Shown: positions 35,269-44,020, counted from the stretch's first letter. The stretch is DNA of 64,000 nt from Ectobacillus polymachus (GCF_048159605.1 NZ_JBLREB010000001.1:124001-188000), one strand, 5' to 3'. Program-made: numbers and translations. The notes: a model not told the origin generated them from the sequence alone.

Positions 35269-36048
35269 ATGTTTGAAGAATTAACAGTCAATATTACATC
35301 TTTAAATAGAAGTAGAAAAATACGTATTTTTCTTCCGAATGACTACGAAAATAACGATAAGAAATATCCAGCTTTATATATGCACGATGCGCAAAATTTA
35401 TTTCAAGATGAAGACGCTTTCTATGGTGCAAGTTGGAGAATACTAGATTGTATAAAAAAGAGTGGATTAGAACTTATTGTTGTTGGTATCGATTGTAACG
35501 GTGAAGGAACAAAACGTTTTGACGAATTTGGACCTTGGATTTGTGATAAAAGAATTAATAAAGGTTTGTCTATAGATAAATCAATAGATTTAGGTGGAGA
35601 AGGGGAACAGTACATAGATTTTATCGTAAACGAATTAAAGCCTTGGATTGATAATAAATACAGAACACTAAAAGATGATACTGCGATGGCTGGAAGTTCG
35701 TGCGGGGGACTAATATCTACATATGCTATGTGTAGATATCCTTCTATATTTAGAAGAGTCGCTGCACTATCAAACGCTTATTGGTTTAGTCAAAATGAAA
35801 TCGAGAACCTAGCTGAAAAATGTGACTTAACGAATGTAAAAAGGTTTTATTTTGATGTAGGAACGAAGGAACAAACTGTAACATTTGGACCAGATGCTTA
35901 TCTTAGTTCTAACATTTCCTTCAAGAATGTTATCGATAAAAAGGGTCTTACTTATCGTTTTGAAATTGTGGAAGGTGCTGAACATAATGAAACCGCTTGG
36001 CGCGAACGCTTCCCTGAAATACTTACATATCTTTACCAAGAAGAATAA
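35269..36048 (+). CDS. Esterase family alpha/beta hydrolase (Fes/BesA-like)
   Basis: A 259-residue hydrolase of the esterase-D/Fes type. It has the typical opening (RKIRIFLPNDYENNDKKYPALYMHDAQNLF), the nucleophile elbow GSSCGG (usually GSSMGG), and the His in EGAEHNETAWRERF. ATG 35269 is used because AAGGGGGAA lies just before it; the frame upstream is intergenic. Related proteins cleave siderophore or phenolic esters; no siderophore genes are nearby. Confidence 0.85.
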   Translation: MFEELTVNITSLNRSRKIRIFLPNDYENNDKKYPALYMHDAQNLFQDEDAFYGASWRILDCIKKSGLELIVVGIDCNGEGTKRFDEFGPWICDKRINKGLSIDKSIDLGGEGEQYIDFIVNELKPWIDNKYRTLKDDTAMAGSSCGGLISTYAMCRYPSIFRRVAALSNAYWFSQNEIENLAEKCDLTNVKRFYFDVGTKEQTVTFGPDAYLSSNISFKNVIDKKGLTYRFEIVEGAEHNETAWRERFPEILTYLYQEE

Positions 36049-36174
36049 AGGTCTTTTTAACAATGGCTCTGTTAAATTTTAATGTTGATAAATGCGAAAA
36101 ATTTAAAGGAAACCCTCATAAGTAGGGCTTCCTCCATTCTTGTTGATCTAACGCCCCAGTCAGCGGAACAAATT

Positions 36175-36348
36175 TTAAAACAGGAGTTTTTGAAAAACCG
36201 AAAGAGTAATAACTAAAGTTGATAAAGAGGCTAAAGAGGCTAAAAATATAATTTTTCGGTTGTTTTTCTTTTTTGAAGGTTTATTTAGTTCATAGATTAC
36301 TGAACACCATAAAAGTATGGATGCTAAAGTAATAATACTCATATACAT
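36175..36348 (-). CDS. Small two-helix membrane protein
   Basis: A 57-residue protein from ATG 36348 with its own strong site (AAAAGGGGG). Helix 1 is SIITLASILLWCSVIY, then a basic loop (NKPSKKKNNRK), then helix 2. The open frame continues upstream into an NmrA-like fragment, but the in-place ribosome site shows this was a separate gene. Function unknown. Confidence 0.6.
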   Translation of the reverse strand: MYMSIITLASILLWCSVIYELNKPSKKKNNRKIIFLASLASLSTLVITLSVFQKLLF

Positions 36349-36645
36349 TAAATGCCCCCTTTTATTATTAGTATATCTTGTAACTCTACTATACATAGGT
36401 GTATCTCTCATAGGTTGACCAAAGCAATTTATAACGATTTGACAATCTCTGAGTAGTAGTTCTATTGTATCAATATTCTCTACAGCACCTGTCACAACCT
36501 CAATTCTACCGTCCCTATATTTTAATTTTTCAGGATTTCGAACAAGCATACGAACCTGGTAGTCATTTTTTAATGCTTCTGAAGCTATATAACGTCCTAC
36601 TTTACCAGTACCACCAATTACAGCTATTTTATATGCATTATTCAT
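36349..36645 (-). pseudogene. 5' fragment of an NmrA/NAD(P)-binding oxidoreductase fused to a membrane gene
   Basis: About 99 codons. It has the Rossmann glycine motif VIGGTGKVGRYIASEAL, RMLVRNPEKL, and VINCFGQP, as in NAD(P)H-binding SDR-a5 proteins, which are about 210 residues. The similarity stops after YSRVTRY, where the sequence runs in frame into the ribosome site and start of the small membrane gene. This is best explained by a deletion that removed the 3' half. Confidence 0.7.
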
Positions 36646-36737
36646 ACAATCACCCTTAAGTCTTCTGAATGTAATTCCTATTTTACCGTATTGTGATAGA
36701 ATGCTTTCAATTGCGCGTGCGCACGAATTTAAGAAAA

Positions 36738-37133
36738 GTAGACTACCTGTCCACTATAGATATAGAAAACAAGTAGTCTAGGTGTTTTGATATGTGTCCC
36801 ATTTTAAGGGTGCATTTCATTACATAGTTTTTATTAGCATTAGAAACCGAATAACGATAGATACGTCTTTAAATTTCCTTCTTTAGACCAGCTTATATAA
36901 GTATCCAAACGATAGGTAAGATACACATATGTTAGGTAGGTGATGAGTAGCAACAGAATCTTACCTATTTTATTTTCAACTGGTTTCATCACGATTGGAA
37001 AGGCAATGATAACAACAGGAAGCATAAGAACCCCTATAAGAAAGAAAAACATCACAACTGAAAGACCTTATAATGCAACATATCCAATCATCATTGCGAT
37101 AGCTATTAAAATATATTTAACATAACTCAATTT
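36738..37133 (-). repeat. Duplicated ~400-bp small-membrane-gene unit, copy 2
   Basis: Partner of 28560-28985 in direct orientation; the two bracket about 8 kb including the P-type ATPase operon. Confidence 0.75.
36840..37055 (-). CDS. Small hydrophobic membrane protein
   Basis: A 71-residue protein with two membrane segments (MFFFLIGVLMLPVVIIAF and ILLLLITYLTYVYL). No good ribosome site precedes ATG 37055. The same frame continues upstream as another hydrophobic stretch (ILIAIAMMIGYVAL) beyond a TAA. That TAA is also present in the decayed copy 1, so this may be the 3' part of an older, longer gene. Expression uncertain. Confidence 0.4.
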   Translation of the reverse strand: MMFFFLIGVLMLPVVIIAFPIVMKPVENKIGKILLLLITYLTYVYLTYRLDTYISWSKEGNLKTYLSLFGF

Positions 37134-37224
37134 ATTTCTAACCCCCTACTCTTTCAAACAAGATAAAGTGAACCTTCCTCAAAGTAGGGGGAAACGAAAA
37201 TATTCTCAGCAAAAGTGAACCCCA

Positions 37225-38580
37225 TCACCCAATCAATATTTTCTCTTCTGCATAGCGAATCTTACTATGATTCGCGCCGACCATACCAAGGGTAAATGCC
37301 ATAGTGAGTGGACCTAATCTACCAATAAACATCATAATCGTGATCAAGATACGTCCGATAGGAGTAAGGTCTGGCGTTAATCCAGCAGTCAATCCTACCG
37401 TACCAAAGGCAGAAACGGTTTCAAACAGGATTTTTGAGAATTCTGCCCCTTGTTCCGTTATCGTTAATAAAAAGACAATAATAAAAATAAACAAAATAGA
37501 GGTTATGACAATCGCGATCGCTCGATTAACTAGATTTCTTGGAATGCTTCTCTTAAAAACATGAATATTATCTTTATTTTTTATAATCGCCCATATAGAA
37601 AGTAGGAGAAGGAAAGCGGTCGTAATCTTAATTCCACCGCCAGTTCCACCCGAAGATGCCCCAATAAACATTAAACCGATCATAAAAAACTGAGAACTTA
37701 ATGATAATTGGCTTAAGTCAATGGTATTAAATCCAGCTGTTCGGGTTGTAACTCCTTGAAAATAAGATGCCCATAGCTTATCTCCTAATGGCAAGGGACC
37801 GAGTGTATTTGGATTATGATATTCTAACCCTAAAATGACGAACAAGCTAAGCACATTCAGAAAAAGAGTGCCGATTAAAGCAATCTTGCTATGTACAGAT
37901 AGTTTTCGGAGGCTTCTTTTCTTATAAATATCTATAATCACGGTAAATCCAAGACCTCCGGTTATAATTAACGTCGTAATCATGAAATTGACGACCGGAT
38001 CTCCTACCCATTTGCTTAGGTTATTTGGTTCTAATCCAAATCCAGAATTATTAAATGCTGAAATCGAATGAAAGATACCGTAATAGATAGCTTTCGGCAG
38101 CGGCATTTCATAGGACCAACGAATTGCTAAAACGATTGCTCCTATAGCCTCAGTGACCAGAGTAATCAAAATAATTTGTTGAACCATTTTGATAATTCCG
38201 TGTAAAGATAAGGAGTTAATAGACTCCTTTAGTACCAGTCTTTCTTTATAGCCAATTTTCTTGCCGAGTATGAGAAACATCAACACTCCGCTTGTCATAA
38301 ACCCCCAACCGCCAAATTGAATAAGGGTTAGTAATACAATTTGTCCGAACACAGTAAATGTGCTTCCCGTATCCACTACTGACAGCCCTGTTACACACAC
38401 AGCAGATGTAGCTTCAAACAAGGCGTCAATAAAGCCTAATTGATGTCCTGCTTGAGTTGATATAGGCAACATGAGTAAAAGAGTACCAGTCAAAATGAAA
38501 CATAGAAACCCCAATACAAGGATATGTGCTGGATTTAATTGAATGATATGTTTTTTGGGCTTGTGAAGAATACCAGTCAC
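37225..38580 (-). CDS. ktrB: Ktr-type potassium uptake membrane subunit (KtrB/KtrD)
   Basis: Sodium-dependent K+ channel subunit, 451 residues, the usual length, with four M1-P-M2 repeats. Filter loops: SAVCVTGLS, AFNNSGFG, TTRTAGFN and SAFGTVGLT, each with its central glycine. The third membrane repeat includes the flexible GGTGGG gate loop, and the C-terminus has IGRLGPLTMA. Works with an RCK subunit; the gene for one is divergent 171 bp away. Whether it is the KtrB or KtrD orthologue cannot be decided here. Confidence 0.92.
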   Translation of the reverse strand: MTGILHKPKKHIIQLNPAHILVLGFLCFILTGTLLLMLPISTQAGHQLGFIDALFEATSAVCVTGLSVVDTGSTFTVFGQIVLLTLIQFGGWGFMTSGVLMFLILGKKIGYKERLVLKESINSLSLHGIIKMVQQIILITLVTEAIGAIVLAIRWSYEMPLPKAIYYGIFHSISAFNNSGFGLEPNNLSKWVGDPVVNFMITTLIITGGLGFTVIIDIYKKRSLRKLSVHSKIALIGTLFLNVLSLFVILGLEYHNPNTLGPLPLGDKLWASYFQGVTTRTAGFNTIDLSQLSLSSQFFMIGLMFIGASSGGTGGGIKITTAFLLLLSIWAIIKNKDNIHVFKRSIPRNLVNRAIAIVITSILFIFIIVFLLTITEQGAEFSKILFETVSAFGTVGLTAGLTPDLTPIGRILITIMMFIGRLGPLTMAFTLGMVGANHSKIRYAEEKILIG

Positions 38581-38751
38581 AATAGCAACTCCAATCTTAT
38601 GTATATAGCATATTATTTTTTCAAAGCTAGTAATATTTTACAACATATATTAAGATATGTAACTATGAGTACTCCAGATTTACCCAAAATAGTAATGGAC
38701 ATGATACAATTATGGTAACATATTGATATTCATAGAGGAGAGTAAATACAT

Positions 38752-39405
38752 ATGAAACAAGAATACGCAGTAATTGGGCTAGGCAGATTTGGTTTAAGTA
38801 TTGTAAATACGCTAACAGAAGCAGGGAATGAAGTACTGGCTATCGATATTGATGAAAAACGGGTCAATGAGGTAGAAGGCATTGTCACACAAGCAATTAT
38901 TGCGGATTCGATGGATGAAGAAGCATTAAAAGAAATTGGTATTCGTAATTTCGATACGGTTATTGTAGCGATTGGAAATGATATTCAAGCTAGTATTTTA
39001 ACAGTATTGGTACTTAAGGAGTTAGGAGTTAAGAAAGTAGTAGCAAAGGCACTTAGTAAACGCCATGGAGAAGTGTTGTCTAAAATAGGAGCAGATTGGG
39101 TCATATTTCCTGAATGGGATATGGGAGAACGGGTAGCTCATCAGCTTATGCAGCCGAATGTTCTGAATTTTATCGAACTTGCGAAAGACTACAACATTGA
39201 AGAAATTAAAGTACCTGCTGGGATGGCAGGGAAAACTTTAACCAAGTTAAACATTCGAGCGAAATATAGATTAAACGTAATTGCAATTAAAAACGAAGGG
39301 AATATCAGTATTTCTCCTTCACCTAATGAAGTCATTCAAGAAGAAGATGTGCTTGTTATGATTGGTAAAAAAGAAGATTTACATCGCTTTGCAAATTTGC
39401 AATAG
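38752..39405 (+). CDS. ktrA: Ktr potassium uptake regulatory subunit (KtrA/KtrC)
   Basis: A 217-residue RCK protein. The N-terminal Rossmann domain has GLGRFG and acidic ID-ID for nucleotide binding (ATP/ADP gating). The C-terminal RCK_C (about 135-217) in this family binds c-di-AMP. GAGGAGA precedes ATG 38752. Divergent from its membrane partner gene, unlike the ktrAB operon of B. subtilis. No ydaO-type c-di-AMP riboswitch was seen in the 171-bp spacer. Confidence 0.92.
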   Translation: MKQEYAVIGLGRFGLSIVNTLTEAGNEVLAIDIDEKRVNEVEGIVTQAIIADSMDEEALKEIGIRNFDTVIVAIGNDIQASILTVLVLKELGVKKVVAKALSKRHGEVLSKIGADWVIFPEWDMGERVAHQLMQPNVLNFIELAKDYNIEEIKVPAGMAGKTLTKLNIRAKYRLNVIAIKNEGNISISPSPNEVIQEEDVLVMIGKKEDLHRFANLQ

Positions 39406-39451
39406 ACTATATACTTTTAAAAATTTAGTTACTCTCTCAGCTAATCTATGA

Positions 39452-39736
39452 TTACATGTTTCGTTTCAGCTTTGCTTCATGTTCTTTAGAACGCTGAGAG
39501 AGTAACCTAATAACGTCTCCCTGTTTTGCTACTTCATTTGATATTTGTTTTATTTCGCTACGTAGTTCTAAGCATACATGATCTACTATTTCATCTAAGC
39601 TGTCAAACCTAGCATCCACTTTGTCGAATCGTTTACTTACTTCTTGTTTAAACTCGTTCATTTCTGTTTTAAAATCTTTCATTTCGGCTTTCATGCTTTG
39701 AATCTCTAATAGAATTTGCTTCAGCATTTCTTCCAT
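39452..39736 (-). CDS. Small coiled-coil protein
   Basis: A 94-residue, highly charged protein with heptad-like repeats (MKAEMKDFKTEMNEFKQEVSKRFDKVDARFDSL), resembling DUF1640-type or phage-associated coiled-coil proteins common in the B. cereus group. Convergent with the ktr RCK gene. Function unknown. Confidence 0.65.
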   Translation of the reverse strand: MEEMLKQILLEIQSMKAEMKDFKTEMNEFKQEVSKRFDKVDARFDSLDEIVDHVCLELRSEIKQISNEVAKQGDVIRLLSQRSKEHEAKLKRNM

Positions 39737-39824
39737 GCTTTCACTCCTATCTGTGTCCTTTAGTTATATGATACATTGAATTGTCCTTTTACGGAATCAC
39801 AATATTTTCGTGAGGTGATGTGAA

Positions 39825-40355
39825 ATGAATAATATACAAGTTATGATATGGCTGTTTCCTATCCTTTTTATTTTTCATGACTTTGAAGAAATTATTTTCA
39901 TGAAAGCATGGATAAGTACAAATAAAAGTTTTCTATCTGAAAGATTTCCTACCTTATCAAAAAAGATACTCCCTCATTTTGATACGATTACAACATCATC
40001 TTTTGCTTTAGGGGTAGCGGAGGAATTCCTCTTAATTAGCATTATTACAATTGTTTCCTATCTGACGAATTGGTACGATTTATGGATAGGATCATTTATT
40101 GCATTTACTTTGCACTTGATCATACATTGTTTGCAAGCATTAATAGTAAGAAGATATATCCCTGTTATTGTTACAAGCGTTATTTGTTTGCCTATTTGTA
40201 TGTATATGATTATGCAAGTAATACAGATATCTCCGCTCCATACTATCGTTTTGTATTCTATTTTGTCCTTAATCATTATGGTAATGAATCTGTATATCCT
40301 TCATAAAGCTATGTCTAGATTTGGAAAATGGATCGCCCAGTATGAACATAAATAG
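39825..40355 (+). CDS. HXXEE domain membrane protein
   Basis: A 176-residue membrane protein. It has the defining HDFEE in helix 1, a second AEEF, and a later HLIIH, which could form a metal site within the membrane. About five hydrophobic segments. AGGTG lies before ATG 39825. Function of the family unknown. Confidence 0.8.
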   Translation: MNNIQVMIWLFPILFIFHDFEEIIFMKAWISTNKSFLSERFPTLSKKILPHFDTITTSSFALGVAEEFLLISIITIVSYLTNWYDLWIGSFIAFTLHLIIHCLQALIVRRYIPVIVTSVICLPICMYMIMQVIQISPLHTIVLYSILSLIIMVMNLYILHKAMSRFGKWIAQYEHK

Positions 40356-40391
40356 AACATTTGATAATATGTAAAAAGGGAGAGAGTTACT

Positions 40392-40985
40392 ATGATAATT
40401 GAAACTGATATATCTCTAGAAGGAAATACAATTTCACTTATTCCTCTCGACATGAAGTATAAGGAATTATTATTTGAAGCTTTAAAAAGCCCTAACGTAT
40501 GGAAATATACTTGGCGGGAAGTTAACACAGCGGAGGATTTGGAACAAATATTAATGATAGCTGTTAATAATAAAAAGGATGGTAAACAAATACCTTTTAT
40601 TGTTAAGGATAATCTGACAGGTCAAGTAATAGGGACAACTCGAATTGGCGATATTGATAAAGCAAATCGTAATGTGGAAATAGGTTGGACTTGGCCTTCA
40701 CCAGAAGTTTGGAAAACAAAGGTAAATACCGAATGTAAATTTTTGTTACTTACGTATTGTTTTGAAGAATTGAAGGTCATTCGTGTCCAATTTTCAGTTA
40801 GTGGACAAAACATACAATCTCAAAGAGCAGTTGAACGAATAGGGGCAACAAAAGAGGGAACGTTTCGTAAACATAGGGTAAAGGCAGACGGTACCATTCA
40901 CGACAATATATTTTACAGTATTATTGAAAGTGAATGGGAGTCAGTAAAACAAAGATTGATATATTTATTAGCGAAAAAATACTGA
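40392..40985 (+). CDS. GNAT acetyltransferase (RimJ/RimL-like)
   Basis: A 197-residue N-acetyltransferase of the RimL type. Visible features: LEGNTISLIPL at the start, VIGTTRIGDID, the WTWPSPEVWKT element, and SQRAVERIGATKEGTFRKHR near the C-terminus. GGGAGAG precedes ATG 40392. Acceptor unknown. Confidence 0.85.
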   Translation: MIIETDISLEGNTISLIPLDMKYKELLFEALKSPNVWKYTWREVNTAEDLEQILMIAVNNKKDGKQIPFIVKDNLTGQVIGTTRIGDIDKANRNVEIGWTWPSPEVWKTKVNTECKFLLLTYCFEELKVIRVQFSVSGQNIQSQRAVERIGATKEGTFRKHRVKADGTIHDNIFYSIIESEWESVKQRLIYLLAKKY

Positions 40986-41052
40986 TTTTCTTACCTGCAT
41001 TTCTACAAGTAAGTGAGTATAGATTAATTATATTTTCTAAATGGAGGTATAT

Positions 41053-41640
41053 ATGGGAAAAGATTTGTCAGAAATGACGCTGGAGGAATTGTGGGAGTTA
41101 TTTCCCATCATCTTAAAAGAACATAATACAGATTATAAAAATTGGTATGAAACTGAAAAACAAAGACTTTTAAATTTTATTGATAAAAAAATGATCATAC
41201 GCATTAATCATATTGGCAGTAGTGCTGTTGAAGGATTAATTGCTAAGCCAACAGTCGATATCTTATTGGAAATAGATAACGAAAGTAATATTGAAAAGTT
41301 AACAGATATCCTACTACATAATGGATGGCTCTTGATGTCATCTCAAAAGCAGCCATTTTTTAATATGGTATTTAATAAAGGATATACAAAAGATGGATTT
41401 GCAGAAAAAGTATATCACTTACATGTTCGATACTATGGCAACTGGAATGAATTGTATTTTAGAGACTATCTTATGGAACATGAAGAAGTTGCTAACGAAT
41501 ATGGCAAACTTAAATTAAGACTGATAGAAAAATATGAGCATGACCGTGATGGATATACAGATGCTAAATCAGATTTTATTTTGAAATATACAAAAAAGGC
41601 AAAAGAAGAATATGATGACAAATATAACCCAAGAAAATAA
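41053..41640 (+). CDS. GrpB family protein (UPF0157 nucleotidyltransferase fold)
   Basis: A 195-residue protein. The family signature is IRINHIGSSAVEGLIAKPTVDILLEI with the GSS and PTVD nucleotidyltransferase-like residues, then YHLHVR. ATG 41053 has TGGAGGT; ATG 41041 overlaps that site. Function not established. Confidence 0.85.
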   Translation: MGKDLSEMTLEELWELFPIILKEHNTDYKNWYETEKQRLLNFIDKKMIIRINHIGSSAVEGLIAKPTVDILLEIDNESNIEKLTDILLHNGWLLMSSQKQPFFNMVFNKGYTKDGFAEKVYHLHVRYYGNWNELYFRDYLMEHEEVANEYGKLKLRLIEKYEHDRDGYTDAKSDFILKYTKKAKEEYDDKYNPRK

Positions 41641-41765
41641 GCATAATCTGTACAGTTACAAGGAATCTTAACCTTATGTGTAACAAGGGTTGTGAAGGGG
41701 TTAACAAAAATTAGGATTTGTTAATTGTGAAATTATGTATATAAGAATATTTGAGGATTAATAAA

Positions 41766-41794
41766 AACAAAAAGGGTAACGGTACGTCACCCTA
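41766..41794 (-). terminator. Terminator of the CMD-family gene
   Basis: On the minus strand AGGGTGACGTACCGTTACCCT followed by TTTTTGTTTTT. Confidence 0.7.
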
Positions 41795-41802
41795 CATTTA
41801 TT

Positions 41803-42192
41803 TTAGTTAGTTATCTTCAAATTACGCTCCTCAAAAATTTGTTTAGCTACAAAAATGGCGTTTAGAACTCTGGGAAAACCTGTGTACGGAACACAGTGAG
41901 TAATCGCCTCAATCACTTCATTGGGTGTTAGTCCTACGTTAAGAGCAGCATTGATATGGACATTTAGTTGTGGCTCACATCCTCCCTGAGTAGTAAGAGA
42001 GGCAATTGTTACGAGTTGACGTTGTCTTAAGTCTAATTCCTTACGGGAATAAATATCCCCAAAGGCAAATTCGACAACATATTTACCAAGGTCAGGAGCA
42101 ACGTCTTTTAATGATTCTATAACTCGTTCTCCTCCTTCTCCGTCAATTTCCATAAGCCGTTCCCAACCTCTCTGATAACGTTCATTTGACAT
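41803..42192 (-). CDS. Carboxymuconolactone decarboxylase-like protein
   Basis: A 129-residue CMD/AhpD-fold protein with the family core SLTTQGGCEPQLNVHINAALNVGLTPNEVIEA and CVPYTGFPRVLNA. No CxxC redox pair, so gamma-CMD-like rather than AhpD. GGAGG precedes ATG 42192. Transcribed from a promoter with a MerR palindrome, divergent from the MerR gene, so likely induced by reactive electrophiles or aldehydes, as with AdhR/YraA-type systems. Confidence 0.87.
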   Translation of the reverse strand: MSNERYQRGWERLMEIDGEGGERVIESLKDVAPDLGKYVVEFAFGDIYSRKELDLRQRQLVTIASLTTQGGCEPQLNVHINAALNVGLTPNEVIEAITHCVPYTGFPRVLNAIFVAKQIFEERNLKITN

Positions 42193-42244
42193 CTGATTTT
42201 CCTCCTTAGCATTAAATTTATTTGAATAAGTAGTTCATGAAATA

Positions 42245-42275
42245 AATCTACACTTTAGAGTGCACTCTAAAGCAA
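42245..42275 (-). promoter_or_regulatory. MerR-type promoter with 19-bp spacer and perfect operator
   Basis: On the minus strand TTGCTT, 19 bp, TAGATT. The spacer holds most of a perfect 20-bp palindrome CTTTAGAGTG/CACTCTAAAG (42253-42272). An overlong spacer filled by a dyad is diagnostic of promoters activated by MerR-family DNA twisting. Confidence 0.88.
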
Positions 42276-42292
42276 TACTTTTTTTCATATGC

Positions 42293-42298
42293 TATAAT
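42293..42298 (+). promoter_or_regulatory. -10 box of merR-like gene; predicted leaderless mRNA
   Basis: TATAAT lies only 7 bp before the ATG at 42306, so transcription should start at or next to the A of the start codon. No Shine-Dalgarno sequence is present. Confidence 0.6.
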
Positions 42299-42305
42299 TA
42301 AATTT

Positions 42306-42710
42306 ATGGAAAAGGAAGTTTTTACAATTCAACAAATCTCAAATATCACAGGACTATCCGTGCATACATTACGTTATTACGAAAAAATTGGACTACTTAA
42401 CAGAGTAGACCGAGATGTAAATGGCTATCGACAATATACTGAGTCGGATATTTCTTGGATTAATTTTTTAATTCGTTTACGAGTAACGGGTATGCCAGTG
42501 TCTGAAATGAAACAGTTTTCTGACCTGCGAAGTCAAGGCGATTCTACAATAAGCTTGCGGCGTGAGTTATTAGAAAATCATCAAAAAAATGTCCTGGAGC
42601 AAATAAAAGAATTAAAAGATAATCTTGATAAGATTGAAGGTAAAATCCACTATTATAAGGGCTTAGAGGAAAACAAAGCTGATAGTGGGAACAAATCAGA
42701 AACTCCTTAA
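42306..42710 (+). CDS. MerR family transcriptional regulator (AdhR-like)
   Basis: A 134-residue regulator. The MerR helix-turn-helix reads TIQQISNITGLSVHTLRYYEKIGLL, with a wing RDVNGYRQY, the MPVSEMKQF helix and a C-terminal coiled coil. No conserved metal-site cysteines, so it responds to something other than thiophilic metals. No ribosome site upstream and the -10 box is 7 bp away: probable leaderless translation. Divergent from its presumed CMD target. Confidence 0.9.
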   Translation: MEKEVFTIQQISNITGLSVHTLRYYEKIGLLNRVDRDVNGYRQYTESDISWINFLIRLRVTGMPVSEMKQFSDLRSQGDSTISLRRELLENHQKNVLEQIKELKDNLDKIEGKIHYYKGLEENKADSGNKSETP

Positions 42711-42729
42711 AGATGTTTAATTTACTGTT

Positions 42730-42761
42730 TGCGATTCTTCAAGATGAAGGTCGCATTTTTT
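42730..42761 (+). terminator. Terminator of the MerR gene
   Basis: TGCGA-TT-CTTC-AAGAT-GAAG-G-TCGCA followed by six Ts. Confidence 0.75.
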
Positions 42762-42805
42762 ATATTTCATTAGCAAGATTGTGGGGAAATGTACTTAAAG
42801 TACGG

Positions 42806-42850
42806 GGGCAAGAGAAAAACAATGGCGTTGTAGCGGCAACTCTTTTTTTC
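42806..42850. repeat. Short dispersed repeat, degenerate copy
   Basis: ACGGGGGCAAG...AATGGCGTTGTAGCGGCAACTC then seven Ts: the same layout (ACGGG-GC head, a GC-rich hairpin, T run) as 43943 and 44620. The rest of 42762-43054 has no gene. Confidence 0.4.
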
Positions 42851-43054
42851 TTACTGAATTCTTTTTTCGATATAGGTTTTCAAATGGTTTAGTTTAGATA
42901 TGACATAGGGAGTTGATAGCTTCAAGAATTCAGGAACATACTCGAAATTCGCTTGTCTAGACCATATTCTTTAATAGAGTGTTCCGATACTTTTATATGA
43001 TAAAATTAGAAGAAAGTTCAGAATAGTAAAAATAAAATTAAAGGAGAGGATAAG

Positions 43055-43930
43055 ATGGCATTCAAAACACCAGAAGGCGAGGAACTTTTTCACCGAGCCT
43101 ATAGCAATAATTTAAATCGTTGGAATGTTACATATGAGACTCTGAATATACCGACAACATACGGGAGTACGTATGTCATAGTAACTGGGGAAAAGGAACT
43201 TCCGCCAGTTATCATGCTGCATGGGGCAGGAATGGGATCAACTATTTGGTATGCGAATATTGATGCATTGAGCAAGATTCGACGCGTCTATGCAGTTGAT
43301 GCAATCGGGGATATAAATAAAAGTGAGCCTCTTCGTTCCATCAGCAATCCTGAGGACATGGGGAAATGGATGGCTGAGATTTTGGATCATCTTGGTATTG
43401 AAAAAACAGATTTTATCGGGCATTCGGCTGGTGGATATATAACATTGAATATAGCAACATACATACAAAGTAGAATAAACAAGATGGTCCTCTTAGCCCC
43501 TGCTGCTTCATTTGTCCCGTTTCATCAACAATTTTTCCTTCGTCTTGCTTTTATAAATGCCATAAGGCGCAAAGGATTCATCCGACAACTTTTCTGTCAT
43601 TGGTTCATCGCAAAAGGGAATACAATCGATGACGAAGTCTTTGATCAATTCATTTACGGGGTCTTGCATTACAAATGGAAGGTGAAACCAGTCATCCCTA
43701 AAGTGATTCCAAAAGAAAAACTGAAGACCATACAAGTTCCAACCTTTTTATTGATGGGCGAAAAAGAGGTCATCTACAATCCTAAACGGGCTCTAATGCA
43801 AGCAAAAGCTAGCATTCCCCATATAGAAACCATGATGTTGCCAAATACAAGTCACTGTTTATTTATAGAGGATGCCAAAAAGGTAAACGATTTGATCATT
43901 AATTTTTTACATAAAAAAGCCGCCGTGTAA
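43055..43930 (+). CDS. Alpha/beta hydrolase (carboxylesterase-like)
   Basis: A 291-residue hydrolase. HGAGMGSTIW is the oxyanion strand turn, GHSAGG the nucleophile elbow. The acid probably lies in LLMGEKEVIYNP and the base in PNTSHCLFIED. AAAGGAGAGG precedes ATG 43055. No signal peptide. Substrate unknown; no partners nearby. Confidence 0.87.
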   Translation: MAFKTPEGEELFHRAYSNNLNRWNVTYETLNIPTTYGSTYVIVTGEKELPPVIMLHGAGMGSTIWYANIDALSKIRRVYAVDAIGDINKSEPLRSISNPEDMGKWMAEILDHLGIEKTDFIGHSAGGYITLNIATYIQSRINKMVLLAPAASFVPFHQQFFLRLAFINAIRRKGFIRQLFCHWFIAKGNTIDDEVFDQFIYGVLHYKWKVKPVIPKVIPKEKLKTIQVPTFLLMGEKEVIYNPKRALMQAKASIPHIETMMLPNTSHCLFIEDAKKVNDLIINFLHKKAAV

Positions 43931-43942
43931 ACTGAACTTTCT

Positions 43943-44020
43943 AGTAACGGGTGCTTATGTGAAAGATGGGATTGCTGAGGCGATTCAATTTTTTATTGGC
44001 TAACGGTACAGTTTAACTGA
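43943..44020. repeat. Short dispersed repeat (bcr-like candidate), longest copy
   Basis: TAACGGGTGC at the left, AAAGATGGGATTGCTGAGGC in the centre, then a T run and TAACGGTACAGTTTAACTGAA at the right. The left and right ends echo each other in TAACGG. The remainder of 43931-44254 shows no gene. Confidence 0.55.

Noticed and set aside
36061..36175. TGGCTCTGTTAAATTTTAATG as an IS6-type terminal inverted repeat
   Set aside because: Resembles one end by memory, but no partner end or transposase fragment is visible, so not called as a mobile element.
38581..38751. c-di-AMP (ydaO) riboswitch between the ktr genes
   Set aside because: The spacer is only 171 bp and lacks the conserved riboswitch segments.
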